From: Bradyrhizobium sp.
Lineage (GTDB): Bacteria > Pseudomonadota > Alphaproteobacteria > Rhizobiales > Xanthobacteraceae
NCBI GenBank assembly: GCA_013695565.1
Contig: JACDAG010000700.1
Location: forward strand, 1-14,424
Direction of reading: 5' to 3'
Length of the DNA stretch: 14,424 bases
This document shows positions 1-7,635 of the stretch, in pieces; the first letter of the stretch is position 1, and each line of letters opens with the position of its first letter. The notes beneath the pieces were generated by a model. The model searched no databases. It worked only from the letters and a program-made list of their open reading frames with translations, and was not told the origin of the DNA. Position numbers and translations under genes: made by a program.

Positions 1-1097
<1,097 letters not shown>

Positions 1098-1143
1098 TTG
1101 AATTTACTCCTGATGAATTGGATAGGGTCGCTCGCCGTGTTCC

Positions 1144-1262
1144 TTGCTGTCATTGCCGGGCGTAGCCGTCTGAAGGGCGGCGTCGCTTTAGCTCGCCTAT
1201 GACCCGGCAATCCATCCGCTTCGAAGAATGATGGATGCCCGGGTCAAGCCCGGGCATGACGA
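1144..1262. repeat. Palindromic repeat element in the groES-groEL spacer
   Basis: Two perfect inverted repeats lie side by side. The first pairs ATTGCCGGG (1152-1160) with CCCGGCAAT (1203-1211) around a 42-nt insert that itself contains GCCGTCTGAAGGGCGGC. The second pairs ATGCCCGGG (1235-1243) with CCCGGGCAT (1249-1257) across the 5-nt loop TCAAG. From memory, sequences of this type (a 'GCCGTCTGAAGG' core, 'CCCGGCAATCCATC', 'GGGTCAAGCCCGGGCATGAC') recur many times between genes in Bradyrhizobium and relatives, so I call it a dispersed REP-like element. In the groESL transcript both would fold as hairpins between the two coding regions. There is no T-run, so it is not an obvious terminator. 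Confidence 0.8.
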
Positions 1263-1287
1263 AGGGAGCAGCGGCTGTATGAGGTGC

Positions 1288-1584
1288 TTAAACCAGCACG
1301 CCCATGATGTCGGATTCCTTCATGATGATGAGTTCCTCACCGTCGAGCTTGACCTCGGTGCCCGACCATTTGCCGAACAGCACGCGGTCGCCGACCTTGA
1401 GGTCGATCGGGATCAGCTTGCCGGCTTCGTCCCGGCCGCCCGGGCCGACGGCGGTGATTTCGCCCTGCGAGGGCTTTTCCTTGGCGCTGTCGGGAATGAT
1501 GATGCCGCCCTTGGTCTTTTCTTCGGCGTCGATGCGCTTGACGACGACGCGGTCATGCAGCGGGCGGAATTTGGATTTGGCCAT
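1288..1584 (-). CDS. groES: 10 kDa co-chaperonin GroES
   Basis: GroES is the heptameric lid of the GroEL chamber in the cytosol. The 98-residue product has the family's usual length. It begins MAKSKFRPLHDRVVVKRID and has the mobile loop that contacts GroEL at about residues 17-33 (EEKTKGGIIIPDSAKEK). It also has the GDRVLFGKWSGTEV strand region and the LIIMKESDIMGVL C-terminus. The ATG at 1582-1584 is chosen because AGAGGAA lies about 6 nt upstream and the protein then matches the family start. The frame stays open for 15 further codons with no family similarity. It is the first gene of the groESL operon, 99 nt downstream of the CIRCE element, and should be heat-inducible through HrcA. Confidence 0.98.
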   Translation of the reverse strand: MAKSKFRPLHDRVVVKRIDAEEKTKGGIIIPDSAKEKPSQGEITAVGPGGRDEAGKLIPIDLKVGDRVLFGKWSGTEVKLDGEELIIMKESDIMGVLV

Positions 1585-1683
1585 GAGGTTTCCTCTTGGA
1601 GGGTTGGTTTTAGGTCTGGTTGCCATCAAATGGCTTGATAATGCCGGGGTTTCGACACCGTCCCGGGCGGGACGGCCAACTCG

Positions 1684-1710
1684 TTAGCAATCGTCGTATT
1701 TGAGTGCTAA
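1684..1710. promoter_or_regulatory. CIRCE operator (HrcA-binding site) of groESL
   Basis: Read in the groES direction, the arms are TTAGCACTC and GATTGCTAA separated by 9 nt. The CIRCE consensus is TTAGCACTC-N9-GAGTGCTAA, so one arm is perfect and the other has a single mismatch. It lies just downstream of the predicted promoter and over the 5' end of the transcript, the usual place for repression by HrcA. Confidence 0.95.
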
Positions 1711-1721
1711 TTATGGGCCGG

Positions 1722-1750
1722 GAAATATGGCTTGGCGCCGATCCTGTCAA
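1722..1750 (-). promoter_or_regulatory. groESL promoter
   Basis: On the minus strand a TTGACA box (1745-1750) is followed after 17 nt by TATTTC (1722-1727). The first base of the CIRCE lies 12 nt past the -10 box. The same stretch also reads CTTG...CCATAT, which resembles alphaproteobacterial RpoH promoters, so sigma70, RpoH or both could use it. The sigma factor is an inference. Confidence 0.75.
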
Positions 1751-1921
1751 GCAGGGGCGTTAAGGCCCAAAAAAGGTTAAGGCCTTGGTGAGGCCAATAT
1801 AGGATGCTCCCTGAGAAACCAAATCGGAGCGACGGCGTAATTTGATGGACGTCATTGCTCCGGCAGGCGTTTTACGGTTGGCTGCAGGACGGGTGCGGCA
1901 AAAATTGCGTGGGGGAATGCG

Positions 1922-2440
1922 ATGATCGGGTCCGATAATGCGCGCGTGGTTGCCAACCTGGCGATCGCCTCGGCGCTGACGATATTCCTGGGGGCGTGCA
2001 GCAGCATGAGCCTGCCGTCGCTGACATCTAATCCGACGCCGGAACCTTCGGAGCCCGGGGCTGGGCCGGAAATGCCGGCCACCATCCGGTCCGACGAGAT
2101 CGTCGGCCGCTGGGGCCTTGCCTCCTACCAGAATCCCAACGACCGCGCCCGGACCGAAGCCGCGGCCCGCGGACAGTGCAAGCAGCCATATGTGATCAGC
2201 GCCGGCACCTCCGGCGGCGTGGTCATGCATCTGGCCGACCAGGCCACCCCGCAGGAATTGCGCCTCAAGGGCAGCCCGAGCGGCAAGAATTACATCGGAC
2301 CGGCCGGCCCGACCCCGGGCGAACAGGATCGCGAGATCGTCTCGTTCGATGGCCGCGTGCTGGTGACCCGCTTCGTCGACAAGGATGCCTCGGTCCGTTA
2401 CGGCAACATGGTCTATATCCGCTGCGCGCCCCGCGCCTGA
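1922..2440 (+). CDS. Small putative outer-membrane lipoprotein, function unknown
   Basis: This is a 172-residue protein with an N-terminal hydrophobic segment (VVANLAIASALTIFLGAC) ending in a lipobox, L-G-A-C, with the modifiable cysteine at residue 26. It should therefore be exported, lipidated and anchored in a membrane. After the cysteine comes a Pro/Ser-rich linker (to about residue 55). A compact region begins near IVGRWGLASY, is rich in short beta-type stretches, and contains two cysteines (QCKQPYV and YIRCAPRA) that could pair. I do not recognise a named family. GRWGLASY followed by strands faintly recalls small beta-barrel inhibitor or lipocalin-like folds, but that is a guess. The ATG follows a GGGGGA ribosome site. 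It is a single gene with its own terminator and is transcribed divergently from groESL. Confidence 0.85.
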   Translation: MIGSDNARVVANLAIASALTIFLGACSSMSLPSLTSNPTPEPSEPGAGPEMPATIRSDEIVGRWGLASYQNPNDRARTEAAARGQCKQPYVISAGTSGGVVMHLADQATPQELRLKGSPSGKNYIGPAGPTPGEQDREIVSFDGRVLVTRFVDKDASVRYGNMVYIRCAPRA

Positions 2441-2472
2441 GCCGATAAAAGACTTAACCTCATCCGCAATAA

Positions 2473-2500
2473 AAAACGCCGGCTTCGATGCCGGCGTTTT
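2473..2500. terminator. Bidirectional rho-independent terminator
   Basis: A stem of CGCCGGC (2477-2483) and GCCGGCG (2490-2496) closes a TTCGAT loop and is extended by A-T pairs to 2473/2500. TTTTCTTTT follows on the plus strand and a run of T follows on the minus strand, so it can end both the lipoprotein gene and the converging cheZ-like gene. Confidence 0.9.
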
Positions 2501-2520
2501 CTTTTGCCTCGATATGACGT

Positions 2521-2544
2521 CGCCGGGTGTATCGCCACCCGGCG
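2521..2544. other. Hairpin in the 3' region of the cheZ-like gene
   Basis: A perfect 9-bp inverted repeat pairs CGCCGGGTG (2521-2529) with CACCCGGCG (2536-2544) around a 6-nt loop. It lies 9 nt past the cheZ-like stop codon, upstream of the true terminator on that strand. It has no T-run, so it more likely protects the mRNA end or assists termination. Confidence 0.6.
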
Positions 2545-2553
2545 CGATGAAAC

Positions 2554-3336
2554 CTAATCGAACAGCGCGTCGATGTCGTCCTGCGAGGCATGGCCGATGT
2601 CGCCGTCCATTTTCGGACCGTTGAGCAGCTTGGCATCGCCTTCACGGGTATCGACGATCGGGGTCGCGTGGGCCTTGAGCGCGTCGACGCCACCCCAGAT
2701 GTCCATCATCACGTTGATGTGGTTTTCGATGAACTTCATCGTGGTCATCACCTTGCTGATGCGCTGACCGGTGAGGTCCTGGAAGTTGCAAGCCTCGAAG
2801 ATCGAGATGACGCGTTCCTGGATTTCCTCGCTGAGCAGCTTCTGCTGGTCCGGTGAGGTGTTCTTGGAAAGCGCGGTCGCCGCCTGGTCGATCGCCTCGG
2901 TGGCTTCGAGAATCTGCTGCGTGGCCTGTTCGGTGCCGCCGACGACGGCGCCGAGCTCGCCATTGACCTTGGCCATTTCGCCGCCGTCAAAGCTCTTGCC
3001 ATGCAGGGTGGCGATTTCCCGCTTGGTGCGGTTGATGGCGTCGTGAATGAGGTCGAGCTCGACCTTGAGCTTTTCGCACTGTTCGATCTGGGCGCGATAG
3101 GTTTCCAGCAGCGTTTGGGCTTCGGCAACCTCGCGCGCGACCTGCGTCTCGGCGGACTCGGTCACAGCCGCGCGGCTGGGGCCGCTGGCCATCTGCGCGC
3201 GGATCGAGCGCAGCTCGGCCATGATCTCGCGATGCATCGGGCCGATGTCGCCGCCTTCGGCAACCGCGGACGCCGTCATTGGCACATCGCCCATAATGGC
3301 TTGTTCGATACGAAAACGTTTGCGACTAACCGACAT
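2554..3336 (-). CDS. cheZ: CheZ-like chemotaxis phosphatase
   Basis: CheZ removes phosphate from phospho-CheY to end the motor signal. The 260-residue product is largely helical. A long predicted helical region (about residues 65-155) leads to the family signature EACNFQDLTGQRI at 181-193. Its Asp187 and Gln191 match the Asp and the water-positioning Gln of the E. coli DLTGQ motif. The C-terminus SQDDIDALFD resembles the acidic CheY-binding tail peptide of CheZ. It is longer than E. coli CheZ (214 aa), mainly at the N-terminus. The ATG at 3334-3336 is chosen because GGGTGGGA lies about 8 nt upstream. The frame is open for 46 more codons that look non-coding. No che or flagellar genes are adjacent, so its CheY partner must be elsewhere. 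Family assignment is strong; the exact substrate is inferred. Confidence 0.88.
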   Translation of the reverse strand: MSVSRKRFRIEQAIMGDVPMTASAVAEGGDIGPMHREIMAELRSIRAQMASGPSRAAVTESAETQVAREVAEAQTLLETYRAQIEQCEKLKVELDLIHDAINRTKREIATLHGKSFDGGEMAKVNGELGAVVGGTEQATQQILEATEAIDQAATALSKNTSPDQQKLLSEEIQERVISIFEACNFQDLTGQRISKVMTTMKFIENHINVMMDIWGGVDALKAHATPIVDTREGDAKLLNGPKMDGDIGHASQDDIDALFD

Positions 3337-3645
3337 GATGTATTCCCACCCCTTCACTCCGTGATGTCTTTTAGACCGATGCGATTTAACGTGAGGTTCA
3401 CGCGGGGAACACAAGGCGACGGCTTCATCCGCGAGACGCACACCAGCGATTAACCATGTGTGCCCGGCGTTCACTCAAAATAAACGCTACCGGACAAATC
3501 AACGCGCAACCTGTGACGTGGTGAATCGAAACGCCGGTTCTGTTTACCAAACCGATGTGGTTTTGACCCTTTATTGACCACGTGCAACGGCGCTGATCGA
3601 GGCGTCGCCAGCAGCAACAGTGACGAAACAGTACAGAGTACGTCG
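3337..3645. other. Divergent intergenic region between cheZ-like and L,D-transpeptidase genes
   Basis: About 309 nt hold the upstream regions of two divergent genes. I see no RNA gene and no convincing promoter hexamer pair. Nested inverted repeats are visible: ACGTGGT (3516-3522) with ACCACGT (3577-3583), and inside them CGGTT (3535-3539) with AACCG (3550-3554). TTGACC occurs twice nearby (3563-3568, 3574-3579). These could be operator sequences but nothing identifies the regulator. Confidence 0.4.
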
Positions 3646-4485
3646 ATGTTCAGAAAAATGTCTCTCGCGCTCCTTGCGAGCGTGTCGTGCAGCTTGTCGT
3701 GTCTTGGCTTTTCCGATTCCGCCTTTGCGATCGACGCCTCTCCACTCCCCGAACCCACCGTGATCTACGCCAATCAGCCCGCACAGCCGGCGCCGGTGCG
3801 CACCGCCTATGCCGAGCGTTCGCAAATGGGCGGCGGCTTCATCGAATTCCTGTTCGGCGATGGTCCGCGGCAGGGCGGACGCTATCAGCAGCAGCCGGCC
3901 TATGAGCCGCAGCCCGCCTATCAGCAGCAGCCGGGTTATGGATATGGCGGCCGGGGCGCCCCGCTGCCGCCGATGGATCCGCAGCAATCGATGCGCCAGC
4001 CGCAGCAGGAGGAAGCCGTCGATCCGGCGCAACGTCCGGTCGATCCGAAATACAACAAGCAGGTCGTCGAGTATATCGGCAAGGAAGGCGCCGGCACCAT
4101 CGTCGTCGATACGCCCAACAAATTCCTGTTCCTGGTCCAGGGCGACGGCAAGGCATTGCGTTACGGAATCGGCGTCGGCCGTCCCGGCTTCACCTGGTCC
4201 GGCGTCAAGACGATTTCCGCGAAGAAGGAATGGCCGGCCTGGACGCCGCCGCCGGAAATGCTGGCGCGACGTCCCGATCTGCCGCGGCACATGGAAGGCG
4301 GTCCGCAAAATCCGCTCGGCGCGCGCGCGATGTACCTAGGTTCGACGCTCTACCGTATCCACGGCTCCAACGAGCCCTGGACCATCGGCACCAACGTCTC
4401 GTCGGGATGCATCCGGATGCGCAACGAAGACGTGATCGATCTCTACGGCCGCGTCGGCGTCGGCGCCAAGGTCGTCGTCATTTAA
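3646..4485 (+). CDS. L,D-transpeptidase (YkuD/ErfK family), exported
   Basis: L,D-transpeptidases form 3-3 peptidoglycan cross-links or attach proteins to the wall in the periplasm, using an active-site cysteine. The 279-residue product starts with a signal peptide (MFRKMSLALL...FSDSAFA, probable cleavage after Ala28). A Pro/Gln/Tyr-rich linker follows, with two YQQQP repeats at residues 80-98, and then the YkuD domain from about 130 to the end. The catalytic signature is present: His239 in IHGSNEPWTIG and Cys255 in SSGCIRMRNEDVIDLY. The ATG at 3646 is chosen because it places the signal peptide at the N-terminus. A TTG further upstream would add 24 residues without export features, and no strong ribosome site is seen at either. 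It is a single gene followed by a terminator. Whether it cross-links, trims or anchors cannot be told from sequence. Confidence 0.95.
   Translation: MFRKMSLALLASVSCSLSCLGFSDSAFAIDASPLPEPTVIYANQPAQPAPVRTAYAERSQMGGGFIEFLFGDGPRQGGRYQQQPAYEPQPAYQQQPGYGYGGRGAPLPPMDPQQSMRQPQQEEAVDPAQRPVDPKYNKQVVEYIGKEGAGTIVVDTPNKFLFLVQGDGKALRYGIGVGRPGFTWSGVKTISAKKEWPAWTPPPEMLARRPDLPRHMEGGPQNPLGARAMYLGSTLYRIHGSNEPWTIGTNVSSGCIRMRNEDVIDLYGRVGVGAKVVVI
3883..3935 (+). repeat. In-frame repeat in the L,D-transpeptidase linker
   Basis: A 17-nt unit starting TATCAGCAGCAGCC occurs at 3883-3899 and again at 3919-3935, a 36-nt period. It encodes YQQQP twice with a related YEPQP between. It is a low-complexity spacer between the signal peptide and the catalytic domain, and is likely variable in length between strains. 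Confidence 0.8.
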
Positions 4486-4508
4486 AAATCTTCAAGCCGA
4501 TAAAATCA

Positions 4509-4534
4509 AACGGCCGCTCCATCGAGCGGCCGTT
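4509..4534. terminator. Bidirectional rho-independent terminator
   Basis: AACGGCCGCTC (4509-4519) pairs with GAGCGGCCGTT (4524-4534) around the loop CATC. CTTCTTTT follows on the plus strand and a T-rich TTTGATTTTA on the minus strand. It lies between the converging L,D-transpeptidase and DUF2076 genes and can serve both. Confidence 0.9.
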
Positions 4535-4557
4535 CTTCTTTTCAGGCCTGAATCGGT

Positions 4558-5460
4558 TCAGACGTTATCGCTGTCGCCGCCATCACTGTCGAAGCCGTCG
4601 GAATCATGATCCATGTCGTCATGATCATCGTCGTTCGATGCGCTGTCGAAGAATCCGGCGCGCGAACTGTCGCCGCTATTGTTGTTGTCATTGTTGTTGC
4701 CGAACAGCCCCGTGCGCGAACTTCCGGATGAGCCGATGTCGTTGATTCCGGCATCCCGCGCCAAATCGCTGCCGGATTGATCGCCTCCCGGCCGCCGATC
4801 TTCAATGCTGCCGCGATGGCCGCCGGCGCTGGCGGTATCGCCGAAGGACTGCTGGTGGCCGCCGCCCATCATCGAACGAATGCTGCCGAGCAGCAGCGAT
4901 CCACCGACCACACCGGCGGCTGCCGCCGCCGCGGTTCCGAGGAACGATCCGCCACCGCCGCCGAGCCCCGGCTGGTGCGGCGCGCCATATGGCTGACCGT
5001 AGCCCGGCTGCTGGCCGTAAGCGGGCTGACCGTAGCCGCCCTGATTATATTGTCCTCCCGGTCCCTGTCCGGGACCTTGGGACTGCTGCATCACCTCGCC
5101 GCTGTTCCATACCGGGCGGCCGCCCACGCTAGGCGCGCGGACGTTAGGCACCGAGCCTTGCGACCCCGAGCCGTGCGGCTGGTTCTGTCCGAAGACCGCG
5201 TCGCGCATCGAATCGAGGAAACCGCCGGGTTGATTCTGTTCGCCCGAATGTCCGCCCTCCAGTTGCTGAATGCGGTCGTTGGCGCGCTTCAACGCCTCGT
5301 CCTGCACCAGCGTGGTTTGCACCAGCGCATAGACGGCATTGGGCGCATTGCGCAGGCCCTGCATGATCGCGGACGCGGCTTCGGAATCGCGCGGTGCGCC
5401 CTCCAGCTTGGCAAGCCGGTCGAAAAGATCGTCAATCAGTTGGCGTTCTTGCGGTGTCAT
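4558..5460 (-). CDS. DUF2076 family protein with low-complexity and acidic C-terminal regions
   Basis: The 300-residue product starts MTPQERQLIDDLFDRLAKLE, the typical opening of DUF2076 proteins, whose function is unknown. A helical N-terminal part (1-68) is followed by a Gly/Gln/Tyr/Pro-rich stretch with YGQP repeats (about 140-160). Then comes a Gly/Ala hydrophobic segment, FLGTAAAAAAGVVGGSLLLG (173-192), that looks like a glycine-zipper membrane helix. The tail holds two similar units, SSRTGLFGN (247-255) and SSRAGFFDS (265-273), an Asn-rich stretch, and about 30 final residues dominated by Asp with Ser and Gly. The ATG at 5458-5460 has GGAG 6 nt upstream. An ATG four codons earlier lacks a good ribosome site. 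The acidic tail may bind metal or basic surfaces, which is inference. The family is annotated in databases as possibly periplasmic, but no signal peptide is seen here. Confidence 0.85.
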   Translation of the reverse strand: MTPQERQLIDDLFDRLAKLEGAPRDSEAASAIMQGLRNAPNAVYALVQTTLVQDEALKRANDRIQQLEGGHSGEQNQPGGFLDSMRDAVFGQNQPHGSGSQGSVPNVRAPSVGGRPVWNSGEVMQQSQGPGQGPGGQYNQGGYGQPAYGQQPGYGQPYGAPHQPGLGGGGGSFLGTAAAAAAGVVGGSLLLGSIRSMMGGGHQQSFGDTASAGGHRGSIEDRRPGGDQSGSDLARDAGINDIGSSGSSRTGLFGNNNDNNNSGDSSRAGFFDSASNDDDHDDMDHDSDGFDSDGGDSDNV

Positions 5461-5590
5461 GGCGTTCTCCATCGCGTCGAGTGCCTCGAAGCGCGGAGGA
5501 GATGTAGGGCGGGGTTTGTGTCGCAAGTAGTGGGCGCGCAGATTAAATTTCTGTATGCGACAAAACGACCGGCCGGTTTATTGAGCAATA

Positions 5591-6436
5591 TCAAGCCAGT
5601 GTAACATTGTTCAGCGCCAGCAGCGGCGGCAATTGCGCGCCGGCAAGAAACGCGTGCTCACTTTCGCGCTGCGTGGTCAGGGGATCGAGACTGACAAGCG
5701 TTTCATCGACAAAGCCGGGATGGCACATCACCAGCCCGCCGTCCGGCAGTCCCTGCAGGAATTGTTGCATCAGGATGCCGAAATCGGGCGCCTTCGAAAA
5801 ATCATAGGCGCCGGCAAAGGCCGGATTGAAGGGGATGCCGGCTTTGGTGGCGAGCTTGCGAAACCGGGCGCTCAGGACATCGAGCAGCAGCGCCTTGGGG
5901 GCGCCGAGGCGTTTTGACAGCGGCTGAAGCCGTCCGCCCTGGCGAACCCAGGCGCCGGGAGCCGCTTGCCTCACCGCGCGCAGGAACGCGTCGCGCACCT
6001 GCGGGAACAGTTGCGCATGCTGGTGGCCGTCGACGAAATCCGGCGGACGTCCGAACAGATCCTGAAACGCCGCCAACTGGTCCATCAATTCGGCGTGGAT
6101 CATTTCGGGATCGAGCCGCCGCAACAGGCCGGATCGCAGCATCGCCGGCAGCGGCAGAAACATGCCGCCGTCAACAGGCCGAAAATGTATCGTCAGCGGA
6201 CGGAACGGCGCGGTGAGCGTCGCGTGCAACCCGATGGCGCAGCGCGGGCTGGCGGCGGCGGCGTCCTGCAAGGCGGCGACGGCGTCGCGGCCGATCGCCG
6301 GCCCAACCACCATCACCGATGTCGCATTGAGCCGGCCGTGGCCGATCAGTTCGCGAATGGCGCGGTTGACGCCGTCGCTGATACCGTAATCATCGGCGCA
6401 CAGCCAGATACGGCGCGGCGGCGCGGCATCGTTCAT
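5591..6436 (-). CDS. ChbG/YdjC-HpnK family carbohydrate deacetylase
   Basis: The family comprises metal-dependent deacetylases that remove N-acetyl groups from sugars. Members include ChbG (chito-oligosaccharides) and HpnK (hopanoid glucosamine). The 281-residue product has the expected metal-site pattern: ADDYG at 14-18, GLHATLT with His71, DGHQH with His138 and His140, and CHPG at 238-241. Its ATG overlaps the stop codon of the upstream glycosyltransferase by 4 nt (ATGA), so the two are translationally coupled and probably act on the same product. This suggests deacetylation of a glycosylated, perhaps polyprenyl- or hopanoid-linked, sugar. No hpn genes are visible in the window, so an HpnK role specifically is not supported. 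No signal peptide is present, so it should act in the cytosol. Confidence 0.9.
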   Translation of the reverse strand: MNDAAPPRRIWLCADDYGISDGVNRAIRELIGHGRLNATSVMVVGPAIGRDAVAALQDAAAASPRCAIGLHATLTAPFRPLTIHFRPVDGGMFLPLPAMLRSGLLRRLDPEMIHAELMDQLAAFQDLFGRPPDFVDGHQHAQLFPQVRDAFLRAVRQAAPGAWVRQGGRLQPLSKRLGAPKALLLDVLSARFRKLATKAGIPFNPAFAGAYDFSKAPDFGILMQQFLQGLPDGGLVMCHPGFVDETLVSLDPLTTQRESEHAFLAGAQLPPLLALNNVTLA

Positions 6437-7479
6437 TCCGCGGCGGTCCGCTCAGGGGCGCTCGCGGTGGTTTCGCCGTCCGCGCGCTTCTCGGAATGTT
6501 CGGCGACGAAATAGATCGGACGCGCTTTCAGTTCCGACAGGATCTTGCCGATATATTCGCCGACGATGCCGATCATGATCAGCTGCACGCCGCCGATCGT
6601 CATCAGGCCGATCACCAGCGAAGGATAGCCGGGGACCTGCTTGCCGGTGGTCAGGACTTCCCAGAGAATAGTCAGGCCGAACAGGAAGGCGCCCACGGCG
6701 AGCAGCACGCCGAACAGGCTCGCAAAGCGCAGCGGCGCCACCGAGAAGGAGGTCAGGCCTTCGATCGAGAGGCCGACCAGACGGCCCGGGCTGAAGGTGG
6801 TGACGCCGTGCGCGCGGGGCGCCGGCTCATAGTCGACGCGGATCTGGCGGAAGCCGATCCAGCTCGCAAGACCCTTGAAGAAACGATTGCGCTCGGGAAG
6901 TTGCTTGAGCGCGGCCGCGGCGCGCGGCGACAGCAGGCGGAAGTCGCCGGCGTCCTCGGGGATCTTCTGCCGCGCGCCGTAATTGATCAGCGCGTAGAAG
7001 CCGTGCACCGCCTGCCGCCGCAGGAACGATTCATTGTCGCGATGCGCCTTCGCCGTATAGACGACGTCGTAGCCGTCATCGATCCAGTGGCTGACCAGTT
7101 TCTCGACCATGGTCGGCGGATGCTGGCCGTCACCGTCCATGAACAGCACCGCGCCGCGCCGCGCATGGTCGAGCCCGGCCATCAGTGCGGCTTCCTTGCC
7201 GAAATTGCGCGACAGCGACACCACCTGAACGTCGAGCGCGTCGGCCTTCAGCCCGCGCGCGATCGTAAGCGTGCTATCGGCGCTGCCGTCGTCAACATAA
7301 ATCACTTCGCTGGGAAGGCCATAGCGTTGGCGCAGCGTCTTGGCGAGGCCGACCAGCCGCTCGTGCAGCAACGAGAGCCCGGCGGCCTCGTTATAGACAG
7401 GCACGACAATCGACAGCCCTCGCGCCGCGGCACTGGCCGCGGTGGTGGTAAGGCCGGAAACGTCAGAGCCGAGTGTCAT
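6433..7479 (-). CDS. Glycosyltransferase family 2, GtrB/ArnC-like, membrane-anchored
   Basis: Such enzymes transfer a sugar from a nucleotide donor to a lipid carrier, typically undecaprenyl phosphate, on the cytosolic face of the inner membrane. The 348-residue product has the GT-A signatures: SIVVPVYNEA (23-32), VDDGSADST (62-70), and the metal-binding DGD within FMDGDGQHPP (113-122). It also has DAGDFRLLS (176-184) and ERNRFFKG (196-203), as in ArnC, GtrB and DPM1-type enzymes. Two C-terminal transmembrane helices follow (about 251-274 and 287-310), the usual GtrB/ArnC anchor. GEYIGKILSELKARP after the second helix is also typical. The ATG at 7477-7479 has GGGAC about 8 nt upstream and is the only early ATG. 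It is coupled by 4 nt to the deacetylase gene. The donor sugar and final acceptor are unknown. Confidence 0.92.
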   Translation of the reverse strand: MTLGSDVSGLTTTAASAAARGLSIVVPVYNEAAGLSLLHERLVGLAKTLRQRYGLPSEVIYVDDGSADSTLTIARGLKADALDVQVVSLSRNFGKEAALMAGLDHARRGAVLFMDGDGQHPPTMVEKLVSHWIDDGYDVVYTAKAHRDNESFLRRQAVHGFYALINYGARQKIPEDAGDFRLLSPRAAAALKQLPERNRFFKGLASWIGFRQIRVDYEPAPRAHGVTTFSPGRLVGLSIEGLTSFSVAPLRFASLFGVLLAVGAFLFGLTILWEVLTTGKQVPGYPSLVIGLMTIGGVQLIMIGIVGEYIGKILSELKARPIYFVAEHSEKRADGETTASAPERTAAE

Positions 7480-7509
7480 CGATCAGGTCCCAAATCATCC
7501 CTATGTTTT

Positions 7510-7558
7510 GAGCAGGATCTTTTCGGAAAACCGGTACCCACTTTTCCGGATCACGCTC
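7510..7558. repeat. Dispersed palindromic repeat upstream of the glycosyltransferase gene
   Basis: An interrupted dyad is visible: GAGC (7510-7513), GATC (7516-7519) and CGGAAAA (7524-7530), mirrored by TTTTCCG (7542-7548), GATC (7549-7552) and GCTC (7555-7558). From memory, the core with TTTTCGGAAAACCGGT and CCACTTTTCCGGATC is one of the commonest intergenic repeats of Bradyrhizobium and other Hyphomicrobiales. It lies in the 156-nt gap between hisG and the glycosyltransferase gene. No promoter or terminator is obvious there. Confidence 0.8.
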
Positions 7559-7635
7559 CCAACAGCATATGTTACTCGCCGCTAGCTGTCGCTACGATGA
7601 ACGAAAACAAGAGCCGCCTTGAAAACACAGCCGTT

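Noticed and set aside
1760..2230. Minus-strand open frame opposite the lipoprotein
   Set aside because: The plus strand has a lipobox, a ribosome site and a terminator; the minus frame has none.
3337..3474. 46-codon N-terminal extension of the CheZ-like protein
   Set aside because: The internal ATG at 3334-3336 has a good ribosome site and the extension looks like untranslated leader.
5565..5580. ACCGGCCGGT palindrome followed by CGTTTT as a terminator of the deacetylase gene
   Set aside because: The perfect palindrome leaves only a 3-bp stem with a 4-nt loop, too weak for a terminator.
4777..5604. Plus-strand open frame of 275 codons opposite the DUF2076 gene
   Set aside because: Arg/Ala/Leu-rich with no domain; the minus strand has the family N-terminus and a ribosome site.
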